A stretch of 64,000 bases of DNA from an uncultured Lachnospiraceae bacterium (GCA_948473115.1 CAOKWI010000002.1:62001-126000); one strand, 5' to 3'. Numbered from the stretch's first letter, positions 25,887-35,291 are shown. Notes: a model not told the origin generated them from the sequence alone. Translations and numbers: made by a program.

Positions 25887-27648
25887 GCTGCACCTCCATG
25901 TCATGGCCTTGCTGCTGGGTCTGATAGAGGGACTCATACGTCGCGTTCTCCTTCAGAAGTTCCTCATGGGTGCCAAAGCTGCCCGTGCCGTCATGGAGAT
26001 ACAGTACGCCGTCCGTCTCCGGGAACAACGCAAGCCTGTGGGACAGCAGTATGATGATCCTGTCCTTCGCCAGCCGTCTCAGTTCCCCAAAGATCTCCCG
26101 CTCCGTCCGCTGGTCCACCGCAGAAAAGGGATCGTCCAGTATCATGATACTTCTGCTGTGGCAGAGCGTGCGGGCAAGGGAGATCCTGTCCTGCTGGCCG
26201 CCGGACAACTGCTGGCCTCCGCTCCCCACATAAGTGTCCTCGCCCTCGGGCATGAGGCCCACTTCCCCATCCATATGTACCATTTTCAGAAGCTCCGCCG
26301 TATCCCCCTGCTCTCCCAGGAGGATATTTTCACGGACGCTGTCGCTCATCAGCTCCGGCTCGTGCCCCATATAAGCAATCAGCCCGCTCTTCTCCACATC
26401 GTCCAGATCCCGCAGGTCGCGCCCGTCCAGGCGGATACACCCCTCATAGCAGGCGTCGCCGATAAAGGTCTTGGCCAGGGCCGTCTTGCCACAGGCGATG
26501 GAACCGGTGACTCCGATCACCTGCCCCTTAAAAGCCTCAAAGGAAATGTCTTTCAACACAGGCGCATAGCCGGGATAGGAGACTGCCACATTTTCCACAT
26601 GGATGCTTTCCACAGAAAGGCCCTTCTCCGGCCGGGGCAGTTCCACATAATCCCGGAACAGCGGCTTGATCCGCCTCCAGGACACCAGCGCCCTCTGCAT
26701 ATGGTTGAACATCCGTGCAGACATGGATACCTTCTGGGCGAATTTGGTATAACAGGAGACAAACGTGGTGAACATACCGATATCCCATACCGTCCAGCCG
26801 GTTCCAAGCACGTTCTTTCCCCCGAACCATATGATGAACAGGATGCCGCTCATGGCGATGGTATTGTAAACAGGCGTGGTGGCACTCCCCCACAGGTTGG
26901 AAACCACCGCGTTTTTCTCGTACTCCGTCAGGATCTTCTCATAGGATTCGTCCCTGTCCTGCTCCCTTCCGTACACCCGGTAGGTGACCGCATTGTTGAC
27001 CCTGTCCAGAGTCTCCTGGTTCAGCCTTCCCGCCGTCTGTTTGAATCTCTCATTGATCCGCATGACCGGGCCTTTCAGGCTGAGGGCAAGCACATACGCA
27101 ACGGGAATGAACAGACAGGCAAACAGTGTCAGCCGCCAGTCATAGACCAGGAGCATTCCCAGGTAGGAACTGAGAAGCACGCCCGTATCGAAGATCTCCG
27201 TGGTCACCTGCTGCATCCCCTGGGCGCTGGCATCCACATCCGCCACCGCCTTGGTCATGATGGCGCCGGTACTCTCCCGCACCACCTCTTCCCTGCTCAT
27301 ATGGACAATGCCGTTATAGAGCATATGCCGCATGTTACGGCTCAGGTCATTCCGCAGCCTGGCCCCCGAAAACCTCTTCAATGTCCGCATCAGCTGTACA
27401 AAGAAAATGACAGACAAATAGACAGCAGCAAGCTTCAGCATATCCCTGCTGTCAGCCTGCCCCTGTATACATTCGTAGAGGCATTGGGCCAGACGCCCCT
27501 CAAAATAGGGACCGGCGATCATGCCTCCGTTAAACCCGATTCCTCCTATGGCGATCAGCAGCAAAACCTTTTTCTCCGGTTTAAAATAGGACAACGCCCT
27601 GTCGGGATGTTCTATCTTCCTGATGCCCGCCGTCTTTCTTTTCGACAT
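25879..27648 (-). CDS. Heterodimeric ABC exporter subunit with degenerate Walker B
   Basis: 589 residues, ABC exporter fold. The signature motif is canonical (LSGGQQDR), but the Walker B ends in Asp instead of Glu (IMILDDPFSAVD) and Walker A is GSIACGKT. The consensus ATP site of the dimer would therefore use this protein's signature and the partner's Walker motifs, while the second site would be non-hydrolytic. The gene order and 8-bp overlap with the partner support a 1:1 complex. GAGGAAA precedes the start. Confidence 0.9.
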   Translation of the reverse strand: MSKRKTAGIRKIEHPDRALSYFKPEKKVLLLIAIGGIGFNGGMIAGPYFEGRLAQCLYECIQGQADSRDMLKLAAVYLSVIFFVQLMRTLKRFSGARLRNDLSRNMRHMLYNGIVHMSREEVVRESTGAIMTKAVADVDASAQGMQQVTTEIFDTGVLLSSYLGMLLVYDWRLTLFACLFIPVAYVLALSLKGPVMRINERFKQTAGRLNQETLDRVNNAVTYRVYGREQDRDESYEKILTEYEKNAVVSNLWGSATTPVYNTIAMSGILFIIWFGGKNVLGTGWTVWDIGMFTTFVSCYTKFAQKVSMSARMFNHMQRALVSWRRIKPLFRDYVELPRPEKGLSVESIHVENVAVSYPGYAPVLKDISFEAFKGQVIGVTGSIACGKTALAKTFIGDACYEGCIRLDGRDLRDLDDVEKSGLIAYMGHEPELMSDSVRENILLGEQGDTAELLKMVHMDGEVGLMPEGEDTYVGSGGQQLSGGQQDRISLARTLCHSRSIMILDDPFSAVDQRTEREIFGELRRLAKDRIIILLSHRLALFPETDGVLYLHDGTGSFGTHEELLKENATYESLYQTQQQGHDMEVQHA

Positions 27649-27694
27649 CTTCCGTTTCCTCTTTTCCGGAATCGTTTTCTCTCTTCAATTTTTC

Positions 27695-28846
27695 TCATAC
27701 CCTATTTTTATTATGCACCATGGGAAATGCAATTGCAACAGATATTTCTGTCCCCTCCAAGGGATTCCATCCCTCCAGCACCGTATCTATCGTATATTCC
27801 GCCGCTTCCTCCGCCGTCAGCTGGTGGGAAAAGTCCGCCCTGGTCCCGGGGCTTGCGCCCGGTCCGGTGGAAGCGTACTCGCCGTAGTAGAAATTACCGT
27901 GGGTCTTGCCCCAGTCATGCCAGCCCAGGGGATGGATGTGCCCGCCCAGTTCGCACGCAAGGAACACCGTCCTGGCGAATTCCTTCCAAGGCCGGCCTAA
28001 GTATACGCTCCCCCTGGGACAGTCGCTGGTCAGTTTGCAGTGGTGGAACACATACCCGTAAGGGAAATCCGGATGGGTGGACGCAGCGGTGACATAGCCG
28101 TATATGGCCTCCGCGTCAGGGTTCTCCGGCGGAAGCCTGTCTTCCGGCAGCTTGGAGAAAATAGTGCACTCCTCGAACCACGCCGTGCCGGAGCCGAAAA
28201 TAAAGTCCACATCCCCTTGCAGGAAACAGCGGTAAAACAGATGCCTCCCACGGATCCTGGGCTTGTGCTCCCCCGGCCCCTTTCCGTTGGGCTTTACCGG
28301 ATCCAGAGGCAGCGGCGCGTCAAAAAGCGTGTCCTGGCTTGCCAGAAGCCCGCAGTCCTCAAAGAAACACCTGTCGCCGTCCACATAGAGGGCGATGGCC
28401 TGCCCTACCGTATGCCCGAAGCCGGCATCGTTCTGAAAGGTGAGGTGCTTTGCCGTAAAATCAGGGGCATCCACCCTGACGGTGGCCGTCCGGAAGGTTC
28501 CCCTCTTCTCGCCGTCCTCCTCGATCTCATTGGCCCCATGCCCGAAGACAAGCACCGTGCGCTCCCTGTCCGCCCCCAGGAACGTCACATTGGGCCTGGA
28601 AACTATCAGCTTTTCCCTGTAGATGCCTTCAGCAATATGTATCACCACGGGCTGCACCTCATACTCCGGGGAAGGGTAACGCTTTCCCGACGCTAACTCC
28701 GCAGCGATATTCTCCGGCATGGGTGCGCGCCTGTCCGCCTCCTCCAATGCCTCCGCAATGGTGGAAAAACAGTTTTCACGGCTTTGCCCTTTCCCAGGGC
28801 TGACATTGCCGACATAAAAGTGTATGGGCTGTATTGTTGTGTTCAT
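27695..28846 (-). CDS. Pectinesterase (carbohydrate esterase family 8), no signal peptide
   Basis: 383 residues with the CE8 motifs: GIYREKL, LLASQDTLFD (catalytic region), GDVDFIFGSGTAWFE (nucleophilic Asp), GYVTAAS and VYLGRPWKEFART. It removes methyl esters from galacturonan. No signal peptide is present, so it should act in the cytoplasm on imported oligogalacturonides. RBS AGGAGGGG lies about ten bases upstream. It is about 27 kb from the GH28/GH127 glycosidases with which it would act metabolically. Confidence 0.93.
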   Translation of the reverse strand: MNTTIQPIHFYVGNVSPGKGQSRENCFSTIAEALEEADRRAPMPENIAAELASGKRYPSPEYEVQPVVIHIAEGIYREKLIVSRPNVTFLGADRERTVLVFGHGANEIEEDGEKRGTFRTATVRVDAPDFTAKHLTFQNDAGFGHTVGQAIALYVDGDRCFFEDCGLLASQDTLFDAPLPLDPVKPNGKGPGEHKPRIRGRHLFYRCFLQGDVDFIFGSGTAWFEECTIFSKLPEDRLPPENPDAEAIYGYVTAASTHPDFPYGYVFHHCKLTSDCPRGSVYLGRPWKEFARTVFLACELGGHIHPLGWHDWGKTHGNFYYGEYASTGPGASPGTRADFSHQLTAEEAAEYTIDTVLEGWNPLEGTEISVAIAFPMVHNKNRV

Positions 28847-28924
28847 GAGTAACTTTCCCCTCCTTAATTCTGATTTTCATGAAAAGAAAGTCCTCTCAGA
28901 AAACCAAGTGCCACCACCGCCATT

Positions 28925-30985
28925 TTACGCTTCCAGATCCGTCATAAGTTCCAGCACAGTGTCGTACCCCTTTTCCACCGCCATCTGCACGGCGCTTTCG
29001 CCCCTGTTGTTGGTGCGGTTGTAGTCCGCGCCTTTCTTGACCAGGTAACGCGCCACCTCCTGGTCGCCGTACTGCAGGGCATAATGCAGCGCTGTATTCC
29101 CTGAATTGTCCGCCATATTGATATCCGCCCCCGCGCGGATCAGTTCCTTTATGACCTCCTTGTAGCACTGCTCCCTGGTATTGAGGATCAGCGCCGTACT
29201 GCCGTCATCGGCTGCGGCATTTACATTGACGCCTCTCTCCAGGAAAATGGGCAGAAGCTGGCGGGTGGCATTCAGGTCAAGATACTGCAGCAGCATAAGG
29301 GGAGTCTTTCCGTCGTTCCGGGCGCCGTCCAGGGTTTTCAGGCTTTTCAGCATTTCAGCCCTGTCCTTTGCCTCCACCTCCCCGCCGAATTTCTTTTTCA
29401 TGACCGCATGATGGGCCGGAAGTTCTCCGTTCACGTTCTGCAGACTGCTGTCCGCACCGGAATCCTCCAGGAGTTTCACGATCTCACTCCTGCCGTAGAT
29501 ACACGCCACATGAAGGGGCGTGTTTCCCGCCTCCGCGGGCAGATCCTGGGTCAGGTTCACATCCACACCCTTTTCAATCATGACCCTGAGCATTTCCAGA
29601 TGGCCGTTCCCCGCCGCCCAGTGCACCGCCGCCATGCCGGAATGATCCAGCTGTTCCATGGACTCCCGGGAGAAAAATTCCGCCGCTCTTTCGAAATAGT
29701 CGTCCTTTTTCCCGCTGAACAGCATCTTCTTCGGCGTTGCGGAGGCCACGACAATAGCAGGCGTCCTCCCTTTCACCACGGCCTCATCCATATCGATGCC
29801 GTACTCCAGGAATTTCCGGATCACCTTCACGCCATAATTGCTGTCAAGACACTTGTCCCGCAGGCAGAATACGCTGCCCCTGCTGTGGATCGGTGCCGTG
29901 AAGTCAATATCCGCATCCCTGCATATGTCAAGGACCTCGCATTGATCATCCCGTATCAGGGCATTATGCATGACCTGTGCCAGGGCATCCATATCGTCAT
30001 CATCATCCGGATCCATCCTGGAAATCAACTTTTTCAAAAGGAACAGGGCAATGCTGAGCCTATCCTTTTCTTCGTCGGAGACACCCGCAAACGCGTTGCC
30101 TGTGATCCGGCTCAGGTTGGCCATATCCATGCGCTCCGCCGGGCACTCCTCTTCCGCACCGGCATCCTTTAACGCCATGCAGAGACCCTCGTTATACAGC
30201 CTGCCCGCCGCCTGCATGGGTGTCTCCCCCTCCTGGTTGGCCTTGTTCACAAGGCCTGCGCATTGGGCCAGCTTCAGCGCCGCCGTCATATGGTTGTTAT
30301 GGATCGCCGTCAGCAGGAGGGTATTCCCTTTCTCATCCACCCAGTCCGTCGCCGCGCCCTTTTCCAGGAATACGCCTGTCAATACACAGGAGCAGGCAGT
30401 ATTCCTGTCCTGCAGCATCAGTGCAAGAGGTGTCAGCCCGTCCCCGTCCTCTGCGTCAATACCTTCTGCCAGCAGGCGGGCGATGGGTTCCCGCTGATCC
30501 ATGCTGTACCGTTTGCACTCATAACCGTTCTGTAGTCCGTCTATGTAAGGATAGGCCAGGTAATGGTACGCATTCCTCCCCGCGGCGTCGCACCTGGCCC
30601 CATCGGCGCCATGCTCCAGCAAAAGCTCTACCATGGCCAGATTGCTCCGGCAGCATGCCAACAGAAGCGGGCTCAGCCCTTTTCCCCGGCCATCCACCAG
30701 ATTGACGTCCACGCTTCCGTCCTCCAGGATCTTCCGCACCGCTCCCAGGAAATTATGCCAGACCAGCAGATGGAAAAGGGACATTCCCCCGTTTCCCGAG
30801 GTATCGCTCAGTTCCTCGCCGCTGCACATCGCAATGCAGGCCTCCGCGTCCTGTATCTCCTGTTCCTTGAACATGCTGTAACGATATCTGTCCTCATCAA
30901 AATCCCCTTCCCACCAGGGAATATATTTATACTGGCTGCTTCCGCTGGAAGAGCCCAGTATCTTTGCCAACTCTTTTATATCCAT
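28925..30985 (-). CDS. Large ankyrin-repeat protein
   Basis: 686 residues. An N-terminal region (about 1-60) precedes many ankyrin repeats; clear units include GKGLSPLLLACCRSNLAMVELLLEHGA and GNTALHYALQYGDQEVARYLVKKGA. An acidic insertion (MDPDDDDDMD) interrupts the array near residue 325. No signal peptide or membrane segment was seen, so it is a cytoplasmic protein-binding scaffold of unknown partner. GGAGA lies seven bases before the start. It is next to a second ankyrin gene, in the same direction. Confidence 0.9.
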   Translation of the reverse strand: MDIKELAKILGSSSGSSQYKYIPWWEGDFDEDRYRYSMFKEQEIQDAEACIAMCSGEELSDTSGNGGMSLFHLLVWHNFLGAVRKILEDGSVDVNLVDGRGKGLSPLLLACCRSNLAMVELLLEHGADGARCDAAGRNAYHYLAYPYIDGLQNGYECKRYSMDQREPIARLLAEGIDAEDGDGLTPLALMLQDRNTACSCVLTGVFLEKGAATDWVDEKGNTLLLTAIHNNHMTAALKLAQCAGLVNKANQEGETPMQAAGRLYNEGLCMALKDAGAEEECPAERMDMANLSRITGNAFAGVSDEEKDRLSIALFLLKKLISRMDPDDDDDMDALAQVMHNALIRDDQCEVLDICRDADIDFTAPIHSRGSVFCLRDKCLDSNYGVKVIRKFLEYGIDMDEAVVKGRTPAIVVASATPKKMLFSGKKDDYFERAAEFFSRESMEQLDHSGMAAVHWAAGNGHLEMLRVMIEKGVDVNLTQDLPAEAGNTPLHVACIYGRSEIVKLLEDSGADSSLQNVNGELPAHHAVMKKKFGGEVEAKDRAEMLKSLKTLDGARNDGKTPLMLLQYLDLNATRQLLPIFLERGVNVNAAADDGSTALILNTREQCYKEVIKELIRAGADINMADNSGNTALHYALQYGDQEVARYLVKKGADYNRTNNRGESAVQMAVEKGYDTVLELMTDLEA

Positions 30986-31054
30986 ACGTTTTCTCCATTC
31001 CGCTGTTTCTTTCTCTCGTTTACGAGTTCCTTATTTCGTAAACAGACTTTGGGC

Positions 31055-31155
31055 GCTCCGCACAAAATAAGAAACGATTCCAAAACGACCTTCGTTTCGT
31101 TTTTGTGCGGAGTGAACAAAGGCGTCACTCTCATATAGGCTTTCGCAATTGTCTG
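31055..31155. repeat. Repeat family C, copy 2, with long inverted repeat
   Basis: GCTCCGCACAAAAT...GAAACG (from 31055) pairs with CGTTTCGTTTTTGTGCGGAG (to 31112), forming a long imperfect hairpin. The right part (31081-31155) matches 3185-3278. A smaller hairpin GTTTACGA/TCGTAAAC lies just left (31018-31043). The region fills the space between the two ankyrin genes. Confidence 0.6.
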
Positions 31156-31166
31156 GCGTCCTTCTC

Positions 31167-32141
31167 TTAGTTCTCTGCGCCTGCCATCAGCAGCTTTTCC
31201 ACAATGTCATTATTTCCGGCCTCTGTGGCATAGTACAGGGCTGTATGTCCCGCCAGGTCCGCACAGGTAACGTCCGCGCCGTTTTCCAGCAGCACACCCA
31301 CAATATAGTTGCTGCCCTTTCTCGACGCAATGATCAGCGCCGTCTCACCGTCTTCGTCCCGCTCGTCGATCCGCGCCCCGTTCTGGATCAGCTTCCTGAC
31401 CAGGTGCTCGTTGCTGTTGCCTGCCGCCATATGCAGCGGGGCATAGCCGTTGTCCCCGCTGATATTGGGATCCGCCCCGGCCGCCAGCAGCAGTTCCGCA
31501 ATCAGAAGGTTATCCTCCGCAGCCGCCACATAGAGCGGTGTCTGTTTCCTGTCATTGCGGGCATTGATATCCACATCGCCCTTTGCCAGCATAGTCTTTA
31601 CCACTTCCCCCTGCTCGTTATAACATGCCTGGTGAAGAGGGGTATTGCCGTATGCATCCGCGTTTCCGGCGCCGTCCTTCGCCATGCTCTCGATCAGCTG
31701 TACCAGCCCCAGGGCATTGGCATAATCCAGTGCGGAGTGGTTCTCATTGTCCATAATGGAGAGATCCGCCCCGATTTCCATCAGGTATTTTGCCGCCTCA
31801 ACCTTCCTGGCCTCCACCGCATAGATCAGGGGCGTCTTGCCGTTCCGGTCCGTGGCATCCAGATCCGCCCCGGCGTCCGTCAGCAGCTTTATGATCTCCT
31901 TATTTCCTGACTTCACCGCCATGTGGAGCGGGGTGACGCTGGTATTGGAAATCTGGTTCACGTCCGCATCCTTTTCCAGCAGCATTTTTACAATGTCCCT
32001 GTACCCCTTGCCGCAGGCATAGTGGATCGGCGCAAGCCCCTGCTCATCCACCGCGTTGACATTGATCCCGTCCTTTTTCAGGAATGCCATCACTACCCCT
32101 TTTTGTCCGTTCTGGCATGCTTTCAATAGCAATTTTTCCAT
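31167..32141 (-). CDS. Ankyrin-repeat protein
   Basis: 324 residues composed almost entirely of about nine ankyrin repeats (for example GYAPLHMAAGNSNEHLVRKLI). The start is the ATG at 32141 (MEKLLLKACQNG) with a perfect GGGAGG seven bases upstream; the longer frame has no RBS. Cytoplasmic, binding partner unknown. It is probably transcribed first, with the larger ankyrin gene behind it. Confidence 0.92.
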   Translation of the reverse strand: MEKLLLKACQNGQKGVVMAFLKKDGINVNAVDEQGLAPIHYACGKGYRDIVKMLLEKDADVNQISNTSVTPLHMAVKSGNKEIIKLLTDAGADLDATDRNGKTPLIYAVEARKVEAAKYLMEIGADLSIMDNENHSALDYANALGLVQLIESMAKDGAGNADAYGNTPLHQACYNEQGEVVKTMLAKGDVDINARNDRKQTPLYVAAAEDNLLIAELLLAAGADPNISGDNGYAPLHMAAGNSNEHLVRKLIQNGARIDERDEDGETALIIASRKGSNYIVGVLLENGADVTCADLAGHTALYYATEAGNNDIVEKLLMAGAEN

Positions 32142-32213
32142 TTTTATACCTCCCTGGCCTGCTGTTCCATCACATTTGTAGCCAATTTCGAATCCCATTC
32201 CAAATTTGTCATA

Positions 32214-32242
32214 ATTTTATCATAGGATATACCTTTTTGCAA
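32214..32242 (-). promoter_or_regulatory. Promoter of the ankyrin genes
   Basis: TTGCAA (32237-32242), a 17-bp spacer and TAAAAT (32214-32219) on the minus strand, with a 73-bp leader to the start codon. Confidence 0.6.
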
Positions 32243-32316
32243 TTTTTATCTTAATTTTCGCAGGCAGGCTTACTGGGCTCGGGCTTCCGCAAAAAAATCC
32301 TAGAACTGAAAAAAAA

Positions 32317-32462
32317 GTGAAATAAAATCTTTTCTCTGCTATAATAAGGTGCTGTAAGTCGCTTACAATTCCTAATCCGGACAAGCCGGAGCCAAAATCT
32401 TGCCACCTCTGCGCAAGAAATTGTTTGTAAGTACCCAAGAGGAAGCTTGAGAGGACATTTCC
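32317..32462 (+). promoter_or_regulatory. Promoter and structured leader of the GNAT gene
   Basis: GTGAAA (32317-32322), 17 bp, TATAAT (32340-32345). The leader of about 110 nt carries three consecutive small stem-loops: TGTAAG/CTTACA, TCCGG/CCGGA and CTTG/CAAG. GAGAGGAC precedes the ATG. No known riboswitch class was recognised. Confidence 0.45.
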
Positions 32463-33320
32463 ATGCTGAAACAATTGACCAGTGTAAAGGAATATATGGA
32501 TTTTATCAATGAAATAAACCGCGACCCCAGCTTCAGCGATCCCATGCTCAGCAGCGAAGAACAGATACGCTGTAACCTTCTGGCTGCCCCGGACAAGCCC
32601 ACAAACAGAATCTGGGGGATTTTCGAGGGAACGGAGCTTGTGGGGCTGTTCGTATTTCTGGTATTGGAGGAGGAAGCCTATCTCGAAATGCTGGTGGGGC
32701 TGTCACGCAATCTAAATGCTTATAAGGAAATGCTTTCTTTCCTGAAGGAGACTTATAAAGGCTGGCAGGCAGATTTCGTCTACAACCCGAAAAACCATCT
32801 CCTCCACTCGCTGCTGGCGGATGAAAGAGCCCGGTTTGAAGCCGAACAGCAGAAAATGGTGCTGGAAAGGGATGTAGCCTGCCAGGGCGGCCGTCAAATT
32901 GATTTGGAAGGGGAAATTTCCGGTCAGGGCGGCCGTCAAATTGAGTTATACAGCCCGAAATACAGGGAACAGTATACCGCCATCCATTCCAGGGACGGAT
33001 ACTGGACCGCAGACAAGGTCATTGACACACCCGACCGCTTCCGCATCCTCCTTGCCCTGGAGCAGGATCGGGTGGTCGGCTACATGGATGTGACGCATAA
33101 GTATGAGGAAAATGAGCCTTATGACCTGTTCGTAGCAGAAGCATACCGCCGCAAAGGGTACGGCAGAGCCATGCTGTCCAGGGCCATAGAACTCAACAGG
33201 CCCAAAGCCATGATGCTTTTAGTGGACACTGACAATACTGCCGCGATTTCCCTGTATGAATCACTGGGCTTTGCGAAGGCCGTGGGCGAGAACAACATGA
33301 CGGCACATGCTTTATTGTGA
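32463..33320 (+). CDS. GNAT family N-acetyltransferase
   Basis: 285 residues. The C-terminal 140 residues form the acetyltransferase domain with the acetyl-CoA loop EAYRRKGYGRAML and the end NTAAISLYESLGFAKA. The N-terminal 130 residues form a degenerate second GNAT-like or unrelated domain. The linker contains a 14-residue duplication (QGGRQIDL...QGGRQIEL) caused by a 20-bp direct repeat spaced 42 bp. Substrate unknown. Confidence 0.85.
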   Translation: MLKQLTSVKEYMDFINEINRDPSFSDPMLSSEEQIRCNLLAAPDKPTNRIWGIFEGTELVGLFVFLVLEEEAYLEMLVGLSRNLNAYKEMLSFLKETYKGWQADFVYNPKNHLLHSLLADERARFEAEQQKMVLERDVACQGGRQIDLEGEISGQGGRQIELYSPKYREQYTAIHSRDGYWTADKVIDTPDRFRILLALEQDRVVGYMDVTHKYEENEPYDLFVAEAYRRKGYGRAMLSRAIELNRPKAMMLLVDTDNTAAISLYESLGFAKAVGENNMTAHALL

Positions 33321-33326
33321 TGATAT

Positions 33327-33370
33327 GTTTGTCCCAAAGCAATCACTTGTTTGTCCCAAAGCAATCACTT
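33327..33370. repeat. Two direct 22-bp repeats upstream of an unknown ORF
   Basis: TGTTTGTCCCAAAGCAATCACT occurs twice head to tail; a short stretch after the second copy is unrelated. They lie 185 bp before the 510-residue protein gene and directly after the GNAT stop codon. They could be protein-binding sites or the end of a mobile segment. Confidence 0.8.
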
Positions 33371-33554
33371 CTTTGCGCGGACCACCATTCTGCACAGCTA
33401 AACAGCAAGCATGGCGACTAATCCGGCAGTTTTTTATAATCCTCAAGTTCATAACGCGGACCTCCGGCCGCAACCAAAAATAAAATAGAGCCAAAACTCT
33501 GTTGACTGTGCTACAATGCACATAGGCTAAAAACCAACAAGGAGGTTTGACTCT

Positions 33555-35087
33555 ATGTGCAAAATGATAAACCAATTCGCTGATAAAATCAAGGGACAGT
33601 TTTCTTTTTTTGACCAGATGATCATAAACGGCTATATCCGCCCCCTGCTTTCCGAGCAGACGCGGATTGGCTATCTGTACTCAATGGGCATCCCGCTGAG
33701 GGACTTCACTGGGTATTTCAGAAACGTCACGGACTGCCTGGCCAAACGAATCGAGGACTCTGCACAAGAGCTTGGGCGTCCTGTTGTATACCTGCCTTCC
33801 GCTAAGGACAGAAAAGAGGACATTGCCAAAGGGTTCCTTCTTTCCTCCCCCGTGGACGAGGGGCTCATCTGTGTCCTCAAGACATTGGAAGCCTGCAGAA
33901 CCGCAAGGGTCGTCGGCGGGGAAGGAAAGCAGTTCCTGAAATCTTCCCAGACCAAATGCCTCCACTATTACCTCTATTACCTGGACAGGGAATTCGGGGT
34001 CATGTTCGTCAAGATCCAGACATGGTTCCCTTTCAACATCCAGGTCTACATAAACGGCAGGGAATTCATGAAGCATCTATTTGACGCTAATGGCATCTCT
34101 TACGAATGCTATGATAATTCCTTCACCGATATCAGTGATGTGGTAAAGGCACAGGCGCTGGCCGATAAATTTGACTCTGTCAAACTCTGCCGCCGCCTTG
34201 ACAGCTTTGCCAAATCCCTCAGCCCTTTCCTTGACACTGTCCAGAAAAAGTTCGGGCAGGGCTACTTCTGGTGTGTGGATCAGTGCGAGTTCGCAACCGA
34301 CATCATGTTTCAGGAGCGATACTTTTTAGAGGATATCTATCCCTCTCTGGTTGGGCATGCATTCCATGGTCTCTCATGCACCGACGTCTTCACCTTTATG
34401 GGGCGCAAACCGGACCCGCGGTTTCAGGGAGAAGCAGTCTCCGACTATAAGAAACGCCCCATTGGCTGCAGGGTGAAGTTCAGGTTGAAGTCCAACAGTG
34501 TCAAGGCATATGACAAATGCAGCGTGCTCCGGACAGAAACAACCATTAACGACCCGCATGGGTTCAAGGTGTTCGGCACCGTCCGCCACCGTGACGGCAC
34601 CGAGTCCAAGCAGTGGAAGCCTATGGGCAAATCCATTTCAAACTTATACCGCTACGCCGAAGTCTCAAAAGCCTGCAATATGAGGTTCCTTGATTCCCTG
34701 GTGGATATCGTGCCTGTCAAATCCGTACAGCAGCAGATCGGTTCCGTCTGCTCCGGGAAAACTGTCAAAGGGAAACGTGTCCCCGGCTTTAATGTATGGT
34801 CCCCCGATGTAGTGCGCATCATAGAGACGGTCTGTGACGGCAGGTATCTGGTTAACGGCTTCCGCAACAGGGATATCGGGAAGGCTATCTTCCCCGGCAT
34901 ACAGAATGCCAAAAAGCTCAGTTCCAAGACCAGCCGTACCCTAAAGAAGCTGCGCCAACATGGACTGATCAAAAAAGTCCCACGCTCCAGGCGTTACCAT
35001 GTCACCTCAAAAGGCAGGCAGATCATGGGTGTTCTTCTTGAACTGTATCACAAAGACTATCCGATGCTTATAGCAAAAGCAGCGTAG
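33555..35087 (+). CDS. Uncharacterised 510-residue protein, possible mobile-element protein
   Basis: No named family was recognised with certainty. The protein has a striking central block (VKIQTWFPFNIQVYINGREF), a later WCVDQCEFATDIMF, then RFQGEAVSDYKKRPIGCRVK and LRTETTINDP. It ends with a winged-helix-like region (SRTLKKLRQHGLIKKVPRSRRYHVTSKGRQIM). Such a mix of acidic residues (D, E, D/E) and a C-terminal DNA-binding domain would suit a DNA-acting enzyme, but a catalytic triad is not proven. RBS AAGGAGG is nine bases upstream. An inverted repeat ATAGAGCCAAA/TTTGACTCTAT brackets its promoter region. Clear terminal inverted repeats were not found. From memory, similar proteins occur in many bacteria as multi-copy genes. 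Confidence 0.6.
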   Translation: MCKMINQFADKIKGQFSFFDQMIINGYIRPLLSEQTRIGYLYSMGIPLRDFTGYFRNVTDCLAKRIEDSAQELGRPVVYLPSAKDRKEDIAKGFLLSSPVDEGLICVLKTLEACRTARVVGGEGKQFLKSSQTKCLHYYLYYLDREFGVMFVKIQTWFPFNIQVYINGREFMKHLFDANGISYECYDNSFTDISDVVKAQALADKFDSVKLCRRLDSFAKSLSPFLDTVQKKFGQGYFWCVDQCEFATDIMFQERYFLEDIYPSLVGHAFHGLSCTDVFTFMGRKPDPRFQGEAVSDYKKRPIGCRVKFRLKSNSVKAYDKCSVLRTETTINDPHGFKVFGTVRHRDGTESKQWKPMGKSISNLYRYAEVSKACNMRFLDSLVDIVPVKSVQQQIGSVCSGKTVKGKRVPGFNVWSPDVVRIIETVCDGRYLVNGFRNRDIGKAIFPGIQNAKKLSSKTSRTLKKLRQHGLIKKVPRSRRYHVTSKGRQIMGVLLELYHKDYPMLIAKAA

Positions 35088-35112
35088 ACCTTACGGCCAG
35101 TTGCTTTTCCCC

Positions 35113-35135
35113 GCCAGTTGTAGGCTGGCTTTATT
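35113..35135 (+). terminator. Weak terminator after the unknown ORF
   Basis: GCCAG (35113-35117) pairs with CTGGC (35125-35129), followed by TTTATT. The stem is short, so this is tentative. Confidence 0.3.
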
Positions 35136-35258
35136 CCTATGCACTTTTTGGGAAAATCTTCGTTTTTGTTATAGTTATTGCGTTTCAATTACATAAGTAT
35201 ACGGTATTAGGTATTGGCTTGTTAACATGTTTTTATCAAATTTTCCGGAAGTGCCACC

Positions 35259-35291
35259 ATTCAACCAAAATGGAAAAAGACTTTTTTCCAT
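35259..35291. promoter_or_regulatory. Candidate operator 1 of the XRE/TPR regulator
   Basis: ATTCAACCAAAATGG followed by arms ATGGAAAAA/TTTTTTCCAT around GAC. The same order, ATTCAACCAAAA plus a GGAAAA/TTTTCC palindrome, occurs at 37779-37809 directly upstream of the regulator gene. Apart from this site and the repeat element at 35377, the interval 35088-35605 shows nothing else. Confidence 0.5.

Noticed and set aside
25786-28092. Plus-strand open frame of 768 codons
   Set aside because: It is antisense to two ABC exporter genes and a pectinesterase with clear motifs. The translation has no recognisable domain and arises from GC-rich codon usage.
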